A stretch of DNA of 64,000 nucleotides from Rhabdornis inornatus (taxonomy: Eukaryota; Chordata; Aves; Passeriformes; Rhabdornithidae). The position numbers and the translations under genes were made by a program. The notes beneath the pieces are model-generated. The model was given only the letters and a program-made list of their open reading frames with translations. It made no database searches and had not been told where the DNA came from. Shown here in pieces: positions 44,165-56,900 of this stretch. Each line of letters starts with the position of its first letter. Positions within the stretch are counted from its first letter, which is position 1. Location of the stretch: NCBI GenBank assembly GCA_013397075.1, contig VWZS01000187.1, forward strand, positions 3,061,083-3,125,082, in the 5' to 3' direction.

Positions 44165-44806
44165 AGCCCTGTCCTGGGGTGACTTTATGATGCTGAATTA
44201 TATCCCCATTTGTCTGTTTAGCCCAGAAATAAGTTTTGTGCCTTTAAAACTGGTTCTGAGAGTGAAGGGGGGTAGAAGAAGCGTGTGGTTTGTTTTCAGA
44301 AACTGCACTTTGTCCCCCACATTCTTTCTCATGGACTGTGTTGTCTGCAGCACAGAGAGAGCTCTTCTTTGCTTTTAATTTTTTTTAGCTAGCTGAGGCA
44401 GAGAAGTTCCCCAGACTGTGGCATTTCTTTTTCTTGGAACTGTTCAAACCTGCAAAAACCCAGAAGAGCACTGGGAGCTCACACCTGTGGCCCAGCGGTG
44501 CCCAGGACATGGCATTTTCCAGCACAGGAGGAACTGATAGAGACTGAACGAGCCGAGCTACACCCTACAAAAGGAGCTCTCTGAATTTGCCATCTCTTCA
44601 GAACAACAAGATATTCCATTGTTTAATATTATTCTTTTTTTTTTCATGTTTGTAAGTATTTTGCTTGTTAAATAAACAGTTTTCCCACTTTTCTCCAAGG
44701 AAATCTTTCCCAAACCAGTGAAGGGGAAGGGCTGCTTGGATTTGCTTTCTAGAGGGATCCCATTTGGAAGTTTCCTCCCAGATTTGCCCTAAACCAGGAC
44801 AAGCCC
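44165..44806 (+). mobile_element. Solo LTR of an avian endogenous retrovirus, with target-site duplication
   Basis: The element runs 44170-44801 (632 bases). It starts TGTCCTGG and ends CCAGGACA, a perfect 8-bp terminal inverted repeat with the TG...CA ends of an LTR. It is flanked by a 5-bp direct repeat AGCCC (44165-44169 and 44802-44806). An AATAAA signal is at 44671-44676, so it reads on the plus strand. No internal retroviral genes flank it, so it is a solo LTR left by recombination. A 5-bp duplication is usual for ERVL-type elements; that class assignment is inference. Confidence 0.88.
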
Positions 44807-45830
44807 CTAGAAATTAACAATTTTTAAAGCTATGACAAACAATTGAAGTTGCCTTGTTTGACCTAATTTCCCCCATCAATTCTTAACTAATTAGAACAGA
44901 CATCCCTAAACAACTTTATGTTAAGAGGTTCTACCTGCTTTTTCCAGGTATTTCATGGCATCCTATTCATCAGCAGAATGTAAGGATTTGTTTAGCCTCA
45001 GGCTGCTTTGTAGTTTCCTTGGCTTGCTCAGAAACTTTGAGGCCCATGAGAAATTTTGGGAGTTCTCAGATATTGCCAGTTCAGACAATATTTAAATTCT
45101 GACAAATCCTATGATTTTTGTATCACAAATTTCAGAACAACAGACTGGACCTCTGTTTTTTTTTTCTACTACCAAGACTTTGAAGGTGACCATCAGCCAG
45201 GATGATGATGGGAGGAGAGAACCACACTGGACTTTGAAGCAGAGGTCTGAGAAAGTCTGAGTTAAAATACCACTGAAATTCTCCTATAACTATTTAAACT
45301 TCTTAGTTGTGTACATTGAGTACACTAGGAAGTAGTGGCTTGTTTTAGTGTGCTTTGTTGCAATTTGATATTTCACCTTTCCACCTCACTCTAAACCAAA
45401 CTGATGTAAGAGAGTGGGATTTTTTTAATTACAGCAATTGAAGAGGACTAATCTTGTAGTATTGGTAATAGATACAAGAAAAAATACAGCATATAATAGC
45501 TCCTCAATTTTAAGTTAAATTCAGAGAGGTTTGACCTAAAGCTCAACAGAACCTTCACAGGGATTCCCTTTACAAACATACAAAATACACCCTTCATTGA
45601 GAGTCCAGGCAGAAAGAAACAGCAGCACAGGAAATTGTTCTTGGAGAACCCTTCTACTCGTCAGTCACAGGCTGTTGCAAACCAGAAAGGTTAACACACC
45701 ATCTAATTATTTGATAGGATTCATATTCCTTCACAAATGTGGTGAATAATGCAAGTGTGTTGAATCAAGCCAGAGGAAAATTGTTCCTTCTCCAGCCTTT
45801 TATTAACTCCTTGTGGTAAAATGTCCTTGA
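44807..45830. other. AT-rich intergenic DNA
   Basis: Nothing recognised on either strand. Confidence 0.5.
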
Positions 45831-45902
45831 AATCATAGAATAGTTTGGGTTAGAAGGGACCTTAAAGATCGGCTCCCCCCTGTGATCAGGGATGCCACCC
45901 AA
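45831..45902 (-). mobile_element. CR1 LINE 3' end fragment
   Basis: Reads aatcatagaatagtttgggt, then 'tagaagggaccttaaagatc', the reverse complement of the avian CR1 3' end. The following bases ('ccctgtgatcagggatgcca') also fit. About 70 bases, severely truncated. Confidence 0.88.
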
Positions 45903-46547
45903 AGTGAGTTTGTTCTGTGACACTTCAACATGTGGGTGGATGATTCTTGTGTGCGAGAAATTTTACTTTTACACGTGCTTCTCTTTATATTTTACTTGAA
46001 ATTAGAGAACAAAAAGTACCCTTTCCACCTGGTTTTGCCCCCTACTTAGGGCAGTCTTAGTATTCCCTACAATGGGTATTATGCTGTTTTTGTATATTCT
46101 AGCTTTGAAGGGCTCTGGTGATGGTTAATCTGAAGCAAGGCACACTTTACTGGGATGTGACTCCTGATATTTAGGCTTTATTTCCCGTCATTTTTAGTTA
46201 ATCTTATCACACATTCATATGTGTCCTTGAGACTGCTTAACATACTTTCCTGTTGCTAACCCTAGAATATCAGTACACAGCTTTAAGTTTTGTCCAGTGC
46301 TTTTATTTTTATTAACCCAAACTGCATTTTAATTGTGATTTATCTTCAGTCCTCTACACACCCGCATTTTTCAATAGACAGAAAGGGTATTTTGAGAACG
46401 GAGTTTTTTAAGTAGCAATGGGTGTTCAAACCCAGAGCTCTACAAAAATTTTAACAACTTCTGAACAGCCCTTTGGAAGCTCCCGTATTTCCAGCCACAG
46501 TTTCCTGGGAGTTGGGGATCGCGGCTTTCCAGGGCAGCGAGCAGACA

Positions 46548-46634
46548 GGATGGGATGGGACGGGACGGGACGGGTTGGGATGGGACGGGACGGGTTGGGA
46601 TGGGACGAGCCGGGATGGGACGGGCCGGGCCGGG
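46548..46634. repeat. GGGAC/GGGAT pentanucleotide array
   Basis: Tandem gggat, gggac and gggtt units ending in gggcc repeats, on an otherwise AT-richer background. Regular G3 runs on the plus strand make G-quadruplex formation plausible. Confidence 0.93.
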
Positions 46635-47069
46635 CGCCCTCTGCCGGGCACTCCCTGCAATGCCAGGCGTTCCTCGGGGAGCGCTGCTGCCGCATTCCAG
46701 AGCGCCCTGCTGGCTCGGCTGGTCATCAACGTGATTATTTTGGCATTCCAAAAGATGTTTCCTTCGCTTGGTCCTGGAAAAACTCGTGTTGCAATTGCAG
46801 AGTCTGACAGGTAGAGTAATCTGCATCTCTAGGTCACAATTAGGTTCATTAGAACCCATTTGTCTTTACCCTTTCTTGGTAACATAGAATTCTACTTAAA
46901 TATTTCCTTGTTTATTTGATCACTCTTTGCCTCCTCTTGTGTACAGCTTGTCATGGTTACAAAGGCCTTGCAGTCAAATAAGAGACAATTCTGTGGTTGT
47001 GTGTGACAAACGAATATTTCATTCCCATGACTTACTTAGCTTTCTAGTGCTCACAGGTATGAAGAATTC

Positions 47070-47088
47070 TTTTTTTTTTTTTTTTTGA
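47070..47088. repeat. Poly-T tract
   Basis: About 18 uninterrupted T bases. Confidence 0.9.
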
Positions 47089-48776
47089 TGACAGCGAAAT
47101 GGCAATTTGGCTGAAAATAAACAGCAAAGTATGTGAATAATAAATAAATGAATAAGTTGTCATCCTTCTGTCAGGGAACGCATTGTGCTTCGCATTTGTC
47201 TTACAGTTTCATATACAGTAGGCTGGACCACATAGTGATGACATGTGTTTCCGAAAGTCTCATTATGAGCCAGTAGCAGAGCCAGAAAAAGGAATCAGGA
47301 ATTTGTGTTCACTGACTCATTCAGTTAAAAGTGTGCCACTCATGGGCATTTTTGAGGTTGTGAAAAAATAAAATAATCAGTGAACAAAAGATTTTTTTCT
47401 GAATCTGATTATAATGCATTGAGAAAAGGTAGTCTGTAATAGGCTGGGATGTCTGGAGTTGCTCCAATCTGGCCAACAATAAAGGAGCAGTAAGAAGATG
47501 ATACTGAGGAACACTGAAGAGGCTTTTCATCTGCAAAAGGCTATTAATGCTCTTATATAGGATGGTGATGTAACTCTAAAGTTGGTGGTGTTACGGCGAA
47601 TAAATTTCCAGCTGACAGTGTCAGATGGTCTCGTGGCTGGGAGGGGCTTTTAGGCTACCAAGTATTTGTACATGCTGTCCTGGTGCAGATCTTGCAAGCG
47701 CTGTGTGCTCTATGATGGGCAGCTCTTCCCAGCTTCTTGTAGGTGCTGCTAGTTAGGGTACCATGGTAGGCTGGCTCTTAGTCATTGTCTACAGCCCTCA
47801 CAATGCTCACTTCTTTCCTTGGCAAGTGTGATAAAGGGCTTTCCCAGTGCTTATCTCTAGCCTTGATCAACAGTCTGCTACCAAAGGATGTTGTGTTGTT
47901 CTGAAGAAACTGGAATTTGCAGCATCAATACTGCTGTGATTTCTTGCATTTTGCCTGTGAAAGCAGGCCCTGCTGCCAAGAAGAACTTTCTCACCCATAA
48001 TACTTCTCAGCCATGTGCCAAAGTAGATATTGGACAGTTTGCCAGGCCAAACTCTTTGAAATTTAATTTATTGGAAGCTTGTTAGTTTGTCATGCGTATT
48101 ATCGACAAAAGTATTGACAGGGTCTGTTCTTCTGTTGCATTCATATGTGAAAGTAATTTTTGTCTTCTGTTTTTTTTGTAGCAGCTAATTCAGCCAGAAT
48201 TCAAGTGTGAAGGCTTTTTCTAATTTAGAGGAATTTTAAGAACTGGGAAATTATGCTACGTAACTAGCTATATTTGAACACATCTCTGAATTTACATAAT
48301 AAATGCCTGACTTTTGCAGTTAGCAGAACTAAAATATGGAGAGGATCAGAACACTATTTAAGCACTCTGTCTTACTGCTATCTCTAATTTCTTTTTTTCA
48401 GATGTGTTTCTTTTGTTCAGATGTAATGGGAAAAAAAAATCTAACTATTTCAGTACTGGAAAAAGCTCAGGACACGGTCTTTGATCCTCACCTCCCTCTG
48501 TATTTAGGTATTATCCTCATTTCACAGATGGACAAAGTAAGGCAAGCAACATGTGACCTTTTTTCTTAAAGCACTTGGAGATCTGCTACTGAAAAGTGTA
48601 CGAAAAAGCTACACACTTCTTATACAGTTATGTAGCTTTTCTTTAACATATCCAGCTACTTCATCGCAGGCAAACTGAAAAAGGGAAACATATTCAGCTG
48701 GGATAATGTACCTGCCTGCAGAGCATTCTGATTAAATTATACACCATAAAATTATACTTGAGTAGGTAATATAGTA

Positions 48777-48822
48777 AAAAAAAAAAAATAATAACAATAA
48801 TAATAATAGTAATAATAATAAA
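48777..48822. repeat. Poly-A followed by (AAT)n microsatellite
   Basis: About 13 A bases, then aataat units with occasional c or g changes. Confidence 0.93.
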
Positions 48823-49302
48823 TAGGATGCTGCCTTCAGGAGTTCCCTCAAGAGCTCCAAGTAATTTGTGGTTTTAAAAATTCTGATAGCTGTTATTTCT
48901 GATATATGGAAAATACTCCGTGGAAGTGCATTCAGTTCCTTGTCTTCTTTTGATGTCCTGCTGTTGGAGAGTTCTGCATTTTAGCTTTGAATGGTGCATA
49001 AAAGAAGAAGAAAAATGAGTTAGAAAAATGAATGTTAGAAGATAAATTTGTTGTGAGGAGCAATGAACAAACAGTGCAGTCAGTACCTGAGAACAGGCAT
49101 GGCCTTTGAAGAAAGGCTTAGTAATTACAAGTAGATATCCATAGGTTCGTATTTGTAAAATCACTGTACCAAGTGTGCAGCAGAGGGCGAATGTTGTTAA
49201 GTAGAACTCGCCGTATTCTAGGTGGGCTGTGTAGAAATCACCCACTTAATACAGCACAGTGTGGATAACCAGAAGGGTAAGTTTACTCCCTTCCTGGTTT
49301 TA

Positions 49303-49412
49303 CCTAAAAAATACCCAAGACGCCTCTATTTCAGGCTAATGCTGAAATAAATAATGAAAAGTTAAGACTATGATAGTCAAGAAGTTTTTGGAGCTCCAGT
49401 CAGAATTATTGA
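49303..49412. repeat. Dispersed repeat, copy 1 of 2 (about 105-110 bases)
   Basis: Matches 53812-53915 in the same orientation. Shared runs include ctctatttcaggctaatg, aataatgaaaagttaagact and gtcaagaagtttttggag. A handful of substitutions and a small length difference separate the copies. The family is not recognised. Confidence 0.9.
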
Positions 49413-49499
49413 TTGCTTCCCGTGACATCAGCTGAGCCATCACATCATCGTACACATCATCAGTGTAGGAAAGAAACACACTCATTTCATTTGGGGTAG

Positions 49500-49830
49500 C
49501 CCAGTGGCTTGGCGAGCTGTCTCTGCCCAGGTCCGTGCCCCCGGTGTTTGGTGTCCGTGCCCCCGGTGTTTGGTGTCCGTGCCCAGGCCCGTGCCCGCGG
49601 TGCCTGGCAGGAGCTGAGCCGATCTGCGGTGGCAGGGGCTGGGGAGTCGGGAGAGAAGGCAGTGCGGCAGCCGAGCGCTAGATGCCGCTCTGAGGCCACA
49701 GAAGGAGCTTGGCTACTCGGCAGCATCCCGGCAGGAAGGCTGGGAAGCAGAGCTCTCGGAAAGCCCCGTGTGGGAGGCAGCCAGCCCGAGCTCCCTGCAT
49801 ACCCCTGCGATGACGCTCAGAGAACAAACA
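49500..49830. other. GC-rich island in AT-rich DNA, with a 22-bp tandem repeat
   Basis: Locally CpG-enriched. At 49531-49584 the 22-base unit gtccgtgcccccggtgtttg plus gt occurs twice and begins a third time. No gene is attached to it on the evidence here. It could be an orphan CpG island, a promoter of an unrecognised transcript, or a GC-rich repeat insertion. Confidence 0.6.
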
Positions 49831-52800
49831 GCGAAAAGGTGAACCAGGGGCCACCGGTGCTGCATTTGGGCCTCATGTGAGCCAGGGTCAGCAGCAGGTG
49901 CTTCGGATGGGAATTAAACCTCCATCCTGAGCTAGCAAATAATCTCCCGGCTTCAATGGCCTTGTGCACAGGTGTCCCCGCTTCTGACCTATTAGCCAGA
50001 TGGGCTCGAAAGAAAGGTGGAAGAGCAAGGTGAAAGGGCAGTTATAGCTCACTGGATGGGATTTCATGAGAGTTTAAGGATGATGTGAAGACTCGTGGTT
50101 CTTACTGTTTCTGCTGGTACAGTTGCCCTACAGGTAGGTCTTTAAAAGTCTGTGATCACTAGAAATACAGCTAATAGCCCCCTCCTTCACCATTCCCATA
50201 CGTGTCCTAAACATTGCAGCATTGTGCTGAGAACCAGGCATCAAAACTGTCTATAATCTGACTAAACTAATAATGGGTGTGAGTCACAAACCTTAGCGTG
50301 GGTATTGTGTGGCTCAGAAAATGCAGGAGTGTCTGAAGAAAGGTTTGGCTTGCTGTCAGGATAAAGGCTAGTTGTGCAATTTGGATTCAGATCAAGTCTG
50401 AAATGTGGAATGAAGTTTTGATGGGGCAGCATCTTTTCTGGGAAGTGAGTCTGCTTTACTGAACAACTTGGAACATTTTCTGCAAGTGCCCATGTTACAC
50501 ATCTTCTAAAAAGTACTCCCTGTTTGTGCAATGTAACATTAGCAACACAAACACATTGCTTCAAAGTACTGAAGAAGCTGTGAACTACTAAAAGGGCAGA
50601 GAAAGCAGAGAAACATATGTCTATTTCCTTTCATGTGGAGGGATTAACCAAAGCAACATCATAGTTTTGAGTGAACTGTGTGGCCTATATCCTCAGCCTT
50701 AAGGATGAATACATGTCAATCTGGAGGAAACAGGGAGGGATGAATCCTGGTAAAAATCCTAGGCACTGATGCGTATTATTTCTCTTCAACTACTTGGTAT
50801 TCCTACATAATCAGGAATAGTGTGCAATGCGTTGCTAAGTGAGTTATGTTAGTCTCAAATAGCAGGCTTATAGAGAAAATAAGATTTTCACTGCTATTAG
50901 CTACAGGAGTTTTTTAGGTAGAAATGGTGGAGGTACATGTCTCACAGCTGAGGTTTCTTTGAGTGCTAAATTCCTAGGAACACTAGCATTGCTTTTTTGC
51001 CATATTCTCTATTGCAACCCTCCCATGTGAACTGTGATTGGATCCAACCCTGTTGTGGTAGAGATGTGAGTTTGACCTTTACAGAGTTAAGTACCCAAAA
51101 ATAACTGCACTTGGCAAAGTGCAGGTATAATGCATTGTCTGGCTCTTTTATTCTCTACACCAATTGGTCTGTACAAAGAATAAACAGATACTTACTGTAA
51201 CAGATTCTATGTGAGCTCAAATGGTAGAGGATTGTATTTTTGGTGTTCAAGTTCCTGTACTTGCTCTTTGCTGTCCATTTTAAATGTCTGTTACATCGGG
51301 ATCATAAATCCTACTAGTGAAACATAGCCAGCGTGCCCTAGAAATTGAGTGGTACTTCAGTAGCCAGTTTCTAGTAAAAAGTATCAGAAAGAAACATTCT
51401 CTCATTCCTGCCACCACCTACCTTCTGGAAAAATACCTTCTAGAAGAATGATTGTTCAGTAATGTACAGAAAGCCCACAGGTACTCCTTCTGTGTATCTG
51501 TAAGTATGTGAAGGTATATTGTCCTGTGGTTGTCTAAGTCCGCAGAGTAATCCATCTGGGGTCCCTTAGATGTGTGACTAAAGCCTGGATACTTCTGTAA
51601 AGCAGGATGTTGGGTCAGTTGCTGTTTCCTGTAACTTGAATTTAAATGTAGAAATTACTATTTTAAAGTAGCGCATTCTCAGATATTGAGGAAGAAGTCT
51701 GATCTTTTGCACGTGAACTACACAACCATTGCACACACACACACTTTTATCCATGAAGTCACCCCAAGACCTAAAGTGGAATTTCAAGGTTCTCTGTTGG
51801 CAACATCCATCTTCTGCACCCTCCTCGTTTTAGCATTGATCTACAGGGGAAATAGAGAACACAGCTGTGTTATTATATACCTGACTGCAATTTCTGCTCT
51901 AGTGATTGAGTGTACATACGGAATTTTTGAAACATGGCCATTCTAACTTATTTTGTCTTCCTGTCAATAGTGTGGCACTTGTCCAAATTATGGATCGATA
52001 TCAGCTGATCTTTTTATGTTAAACTGTAATGAAGTTGCCTCTCTTATTGGAGATGTGATCTTGCTTCAGGCGATGCTTTTAACTGCAAACTTTTGGGATG
52101 GAAGTGGGGGAGAAGAGAAACAGAAGAATGAGCAAAAGCCTGAATGGAGAATAAAAGCATTCCTTCCTCTTTTTGAAAGAGGTAGGAGGCAGACTTGGAA
52201 ATGAAGAGAGCTGGCTTGTTAGGACTTGTACTAGTATGGGTAAGAACTGTCAGCCTCTACTCTCTTCGAAGTGCTGTCAAAAGCCACTGGTGGACACTGG
52301 AATTGAAAGTCTGTCTCTCTTGAAATTTCATGCAACGTTACCTTTAATTTCTATTTTAATTTCTATTTTTTTTTCTATTTCATAAAGTTTGTGAAATCAA
52401 ATAATTGAAAGAACAGAGGAAAAATGGAACGAGGCGAGGAGTGGGGAATGAGAGATGTAAAAGGGGATATTAGATCTGCCATTTTTCCCTTGTGGGCAGG
52501 ATGAGATTATCTCTACAGCGACTTCTCCAGGTCATTATCTAGCTCAGAAGAGTTTCAGGGTGCCAGTGCTGTGTCACAGCTATAGCACAGAGCAGCTGAA
52601 TGCCTGTCATTTCATAGACATTCACTGAAACTCTTCAGACTGCCCCTACTTTTACTTTAATCTTATTTAACTTGTATGGACAAAATGTAGAGGGGAACTT
52701 TTTCTATCCCATTTCTAGGGTAAAAGGTTTGTGGAAAAAAGATGTTTTGTCTGGCTTTTGGAAAAAGAGTCTGTGGGGGACTATATTAATTTTATTTTGT

Positions 52801-53811
52801 AAGGGAAAAACAATGAAGATGGGAACTTGGTGGGTTTGGAGCTGGTAGTCACTGGTCGAAGCTGACAGATACTTTCTTAGAACAAAGGGATGCTGCTATT
52901 TTGAAAGGTGTCTTTTTGTGAACTGTTTAAGAACAAGTTGGTTTCTTTCATGGTTTCTCTCAGAACTGTCTCTGAGCCGCTATTACAGCTTGGTTTTGGC
53001 TGCTATAAATATGTGCAATATTTCTGGAGAGCCCAGAAATGCCTCCTATTCCAGCGTCTCATTTGTATCTCTGTCCCATACAGGAAGGGAGGTGTGAGGC
53101 CTGAGTATTCAGCAGTTCTTCTTAGTTTCTCTGCAGTGGCAGGTGGGCCAGCAATAGGGAGGGAGCTCTGGGGCACAGCGTCCCTGTCCCTGAGCTGGCA
53201 GATGGGATGATAGAGAGCCTGGGGTGTATTGCAGCAGGGACCCCTTGCCCAGAGTAAATGCAGCCAGTCTCACGTTCTAGCTCTCCTCTCCAGAGCATGT
53301 GGAGTTCCCTGGAGGTATTCTTTCACTGGATCTCTCTTGGTCTGTAGTCTCATTCAGCAGAGCTTCACTTCTATGTAACTGTATGTAAAAGATTGTTAGT
53401 TTCCTTTGCAGTTTTTATCTTTTCTTCCTCTTAAACCTTTTCAGTATGTGAGGGCTGCTCCCCCCCTCCTTCTCGCCCACTATATAATTTTATAACTATA
53501 TCTGATTCAGGAAGCTCTGTATGTATGTTATTATTCTCCGTTATTATTCTTAGTTACTTTATGGAAGTATCTAGGACGATCCATAGGAATACAGACTGTT
53601 GGACTTGAGAAGCACATGACAAGATCTTCATAAGAATTGAAAATGATTGAGTAGGACTGATAAACTGAGATTAAGTAAGGGAAATTAAGGAACTAAGCAA
53701 ATGGCTTCTTTACTGTCAAAGAACTGTAGCTGAGTTGGAAACTGAATTTTTATTGTACAGTCTCATGCAGATACTTTTAGTTCCAAAGATACGTCCTCTG
53801 TTCTTGGAGCC
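49831..53811. other. AT-rich intergenic DNA
   Basis: No gene supported. A plus-strand open frame at 51686-51946 has a hydrophobic stretch (LLATSIFCTLLVLALIY) but no similarity to a known protein and no convincing splice partners, so it is not called. Confidence 0.5.
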
Positions 53812-53915
53812 TTAAGCAAAAAATACCTGAGACCCCTCTATTTCAGGCTAATGTTGAAATTAATAATGAAAAGTTAAGACTATGACGGTCAAGAAGTTTT
53901 TGGAGTTCCAGTCAG
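53812..53915. repeat. Dispersed repeat, copy 2 of 2
   Basis: Direct-orientation partner of 49303-49412, 4.5 kb away, with about one difference per ten bases. Confidence 0.9.
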
Positions 53916-56900
53916 TCTGTAGAATCCACTTCAGTTTTATTCTATTACTCTACTGGGACCCTATGATTCAGTTAGGGAATTTGTACACATTTTTGTACCC
54001 CTTGATACAAGATTAGCTAACTAGACCTTTGGAAACATCTTTACAAGTTTTGTGCTTGCAAGCCTACAATATATAAATATCTGAAGAAACATTTATGGTT
54101 ATTAAGGTCTTGGTGAGGGACAGTGTTATTTCAGTTGTACAGATAACGAACTGAGACAAAAGACTGATACTTGGGGAATAGTACAACAAAATTATGGTAA
54201 ATCTGGATGGAAGACATCCATCTTGTTCAAGGGAAAAACTCTAAATTCTAAAACACTTTTCCTCATAGTGCAAGGATGTGAAATTACATTGTGAGTGCTT
54301 TTTATGAATTACAATGAGAGAAAATCTCAAGTGTTGCTTTGGGTCTATGGAGAGAATTTAAGATTTTGGTGATCCTACTGTGAAAAGGAAATTAATAGTT
54401 TATTCTAAGAAACATCTTAGAATTGGGAATAATGTTGAATATGAAAAAAGGAATTTTTCATACAAATTTTAAAAATATTTATTCATCAAGTGTTTTAATT
54501 CATGTAGTTTGTCAAAAGTGGTTGATCTTTGAGAAAAGGAATTTTGGTTTGCTGAATCTACATGTTCATCCTGAAAAATATGTAAAAAAATCCAACTAGC
54601 TCTGGTGCCCAGCAAAGAAAATAGAGGAAAGCCACAGGTTTTTTGCAGGTAGGTCTTTTGCAGGTGTAGGAGGTAAGAATTAAGACTTGTACATAACTTT
54701 TCAAAGAATTTGATAACCTGTTGGTGTAAATCAGCATAGCTGATAGGTCAGTGAGGTCTGGTTGTCAGTCTGCTCCTAACTGTACCACAAAGCTACTTGT
54801 TTTTTTTTTCTCTGAAGCAAAAAAATGCACAGATATTATGTATAAGTTAATATGCTGTAGTGACAGGAGATGATATTTTCTTCAAGCCTGGGAAGGAAAG
54901 TGGAAGAGACAAGAAGCAAAGCCGGGAGACATGGGAAAAGAAAAATAAACCCAAACCCAACTAAGAAGTTACTTGCCCTTACCACTAAAATCTTATTTTA
55001 GGAGACCCAACATGAGTCACAAAGCAGATGCTGGCAATGCTCCTGCTCAGCAGGTGACTATAAACACGTGTCCCAGGTGCCATGGTTTGTGTGACTATTT
55101 ACACAAGCACAGAGTAAGTGGAAGGGGTTATCCCTGCTTGCTGGTACTCATTGCTACATGGGCTCCATTTGCTTTGCTTCGTGTTTCCAACACCAAAAAA
55201 GGTGGAACATGTGCAGCAAATTGGGGGATAATTCTATTAGTTTAAAACCAGAATTTTTTTCCTTGGGCCTGAAATACTTGCATTTAGTGTAATTTTCCTT
55301 ATGTTAAAAAGTAAAATTGAACTGAATTGTAAGAAAGTATAGCAGATTTGAGTTTAAAGGGGTATACATTTCATATTCGGCATATCAAACTGAATGATCT
55401 CGATTTTCAAAAAGTTTGCCTAGGCTGGAATAGCTAAACAAATCTGAAAGAAATTTGCAGTCAGTGTAAATCTGCATTTTAAGAGCTTTTTCAATCATTC
55501 CACCTTAGACAAACAAATCTTTGTTTTACATCATCTATGTTCTTATTTCTGAACTGTTTCATACACAGAATGCTTGTAAGTGTGGATGATTATGCGCAGA
55601 CTCTTGAATAAAGACAGATTATGAAACTGGAAAGGGGAAATTCAGTTATAGCCTCACTTTATGGATAGTAAGAGTTACTCCTCCAAGGATTTTGCCTGAT
55701 TACTTTGGAAATTAGGAGTCAGAGTTAGTAGAGGGTGCAAAATGAAGAGTGGCAGTCATGACTGTGGGAACACTACATGGGAAAATTGTGTGCATTACAG
55801 GGAAATAAACATCATGCAATTGTAGTTATGGGCCTTGACTGTTTTCTATTAGCAAACAGGTTACCATAACTGATTTAAACCCTTTCTTGGTAAAATTTAG
55901 TTGATTCCAGTGGTTTTACACCAGGGATTAATTTAATCTTCAGTTTTCCTAGTTTTCAAGCCCAGAAGGATTATTAGCTAGTATCCTGTGGTCTGCCACA
56001 TAGCACAGGCTGCAGATTTTAATATAGTTATTCAGCATCAAACCTAGTAACTGATATGTTTTGAAAAAAGGTGCCTTTCTGCAGGGAAAAATCTCAAGGA
56101 AAGGCTGTTGGAAAATTGCTAGAATGATCAAGTGTTCTTTTTTTTTTTTGACAAGGCTGAGACCTTGATTCTGTTCCTAATTCTATGGCAGTCAAACTTT
56201 CTTTCCATGCTCTAATTTCCATGCTTATAGCTTGAAGATAGGATAGTTAATCTCATCTTGAAATAAACTTAAATTCCATAGCAGAAGACTGATAAATGTA
56301 AGTAAAACATCACTCTGTGACTGTAGTCAGCTCCCTCCCCTATCCCTTTTGTTCTTCTGCATTTCTCATTTTGCTTTTCCCATCTGCAGATCTGTGATAC
56401 TTTTACCGAGTGCAGTAAATGATGTGCTGACCTTCTACTGCCTCTAGTACTACCTACTAAAATTTTATCTCTGTTTTCTTAAAGAAAAGTACAAATTAAG
56501 ACAAAGTTCTCTAAAATCTCATGCATTCAAATACACAAAATGCTAAGCTAGCTTTTCAGAATTCAAATTTGTTCATAATACAGCACTTCAAGAGCATGTG
56601 TTACTGTTATTTACATAGCTATGTAACAAGATGGGAGATTCATGAGTTTTTTTTTGTTTTGTGTTGCATTTCAGCTTTCTTTTAGTAATTACTGTATCAA
56701 ATCTGTCTGCTGAGTATCTCATAGTTGTGTCATTCCAGCCTCTGGAGTATTCATGCCATGCTGAGGTTGAAATTCAGACTTTGTGTCTCAAAACACGTGG
56801 TTTCAAGTGCCTAGAGACAGCGGTGTATAGTGCTTATGTTATATTTCTGCCCAGGAGAAACTGTCCTGAAACCCAGGGACTTGGTTCTGGATTGTCTCCT

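Noticed and set aside
51686..51946. Plus-strand frame with a hydrophobic segment
   Set aside because: No homologue recognised, no splice partner, and frames of this length are common in this AT-rich DNA.
56250..56285. Plus-strand AATTCCATAG resembling the middle of miR-146b
   Set aside because: The seed part is missing and there is no hairpin; a ten-base match is expected by chance.
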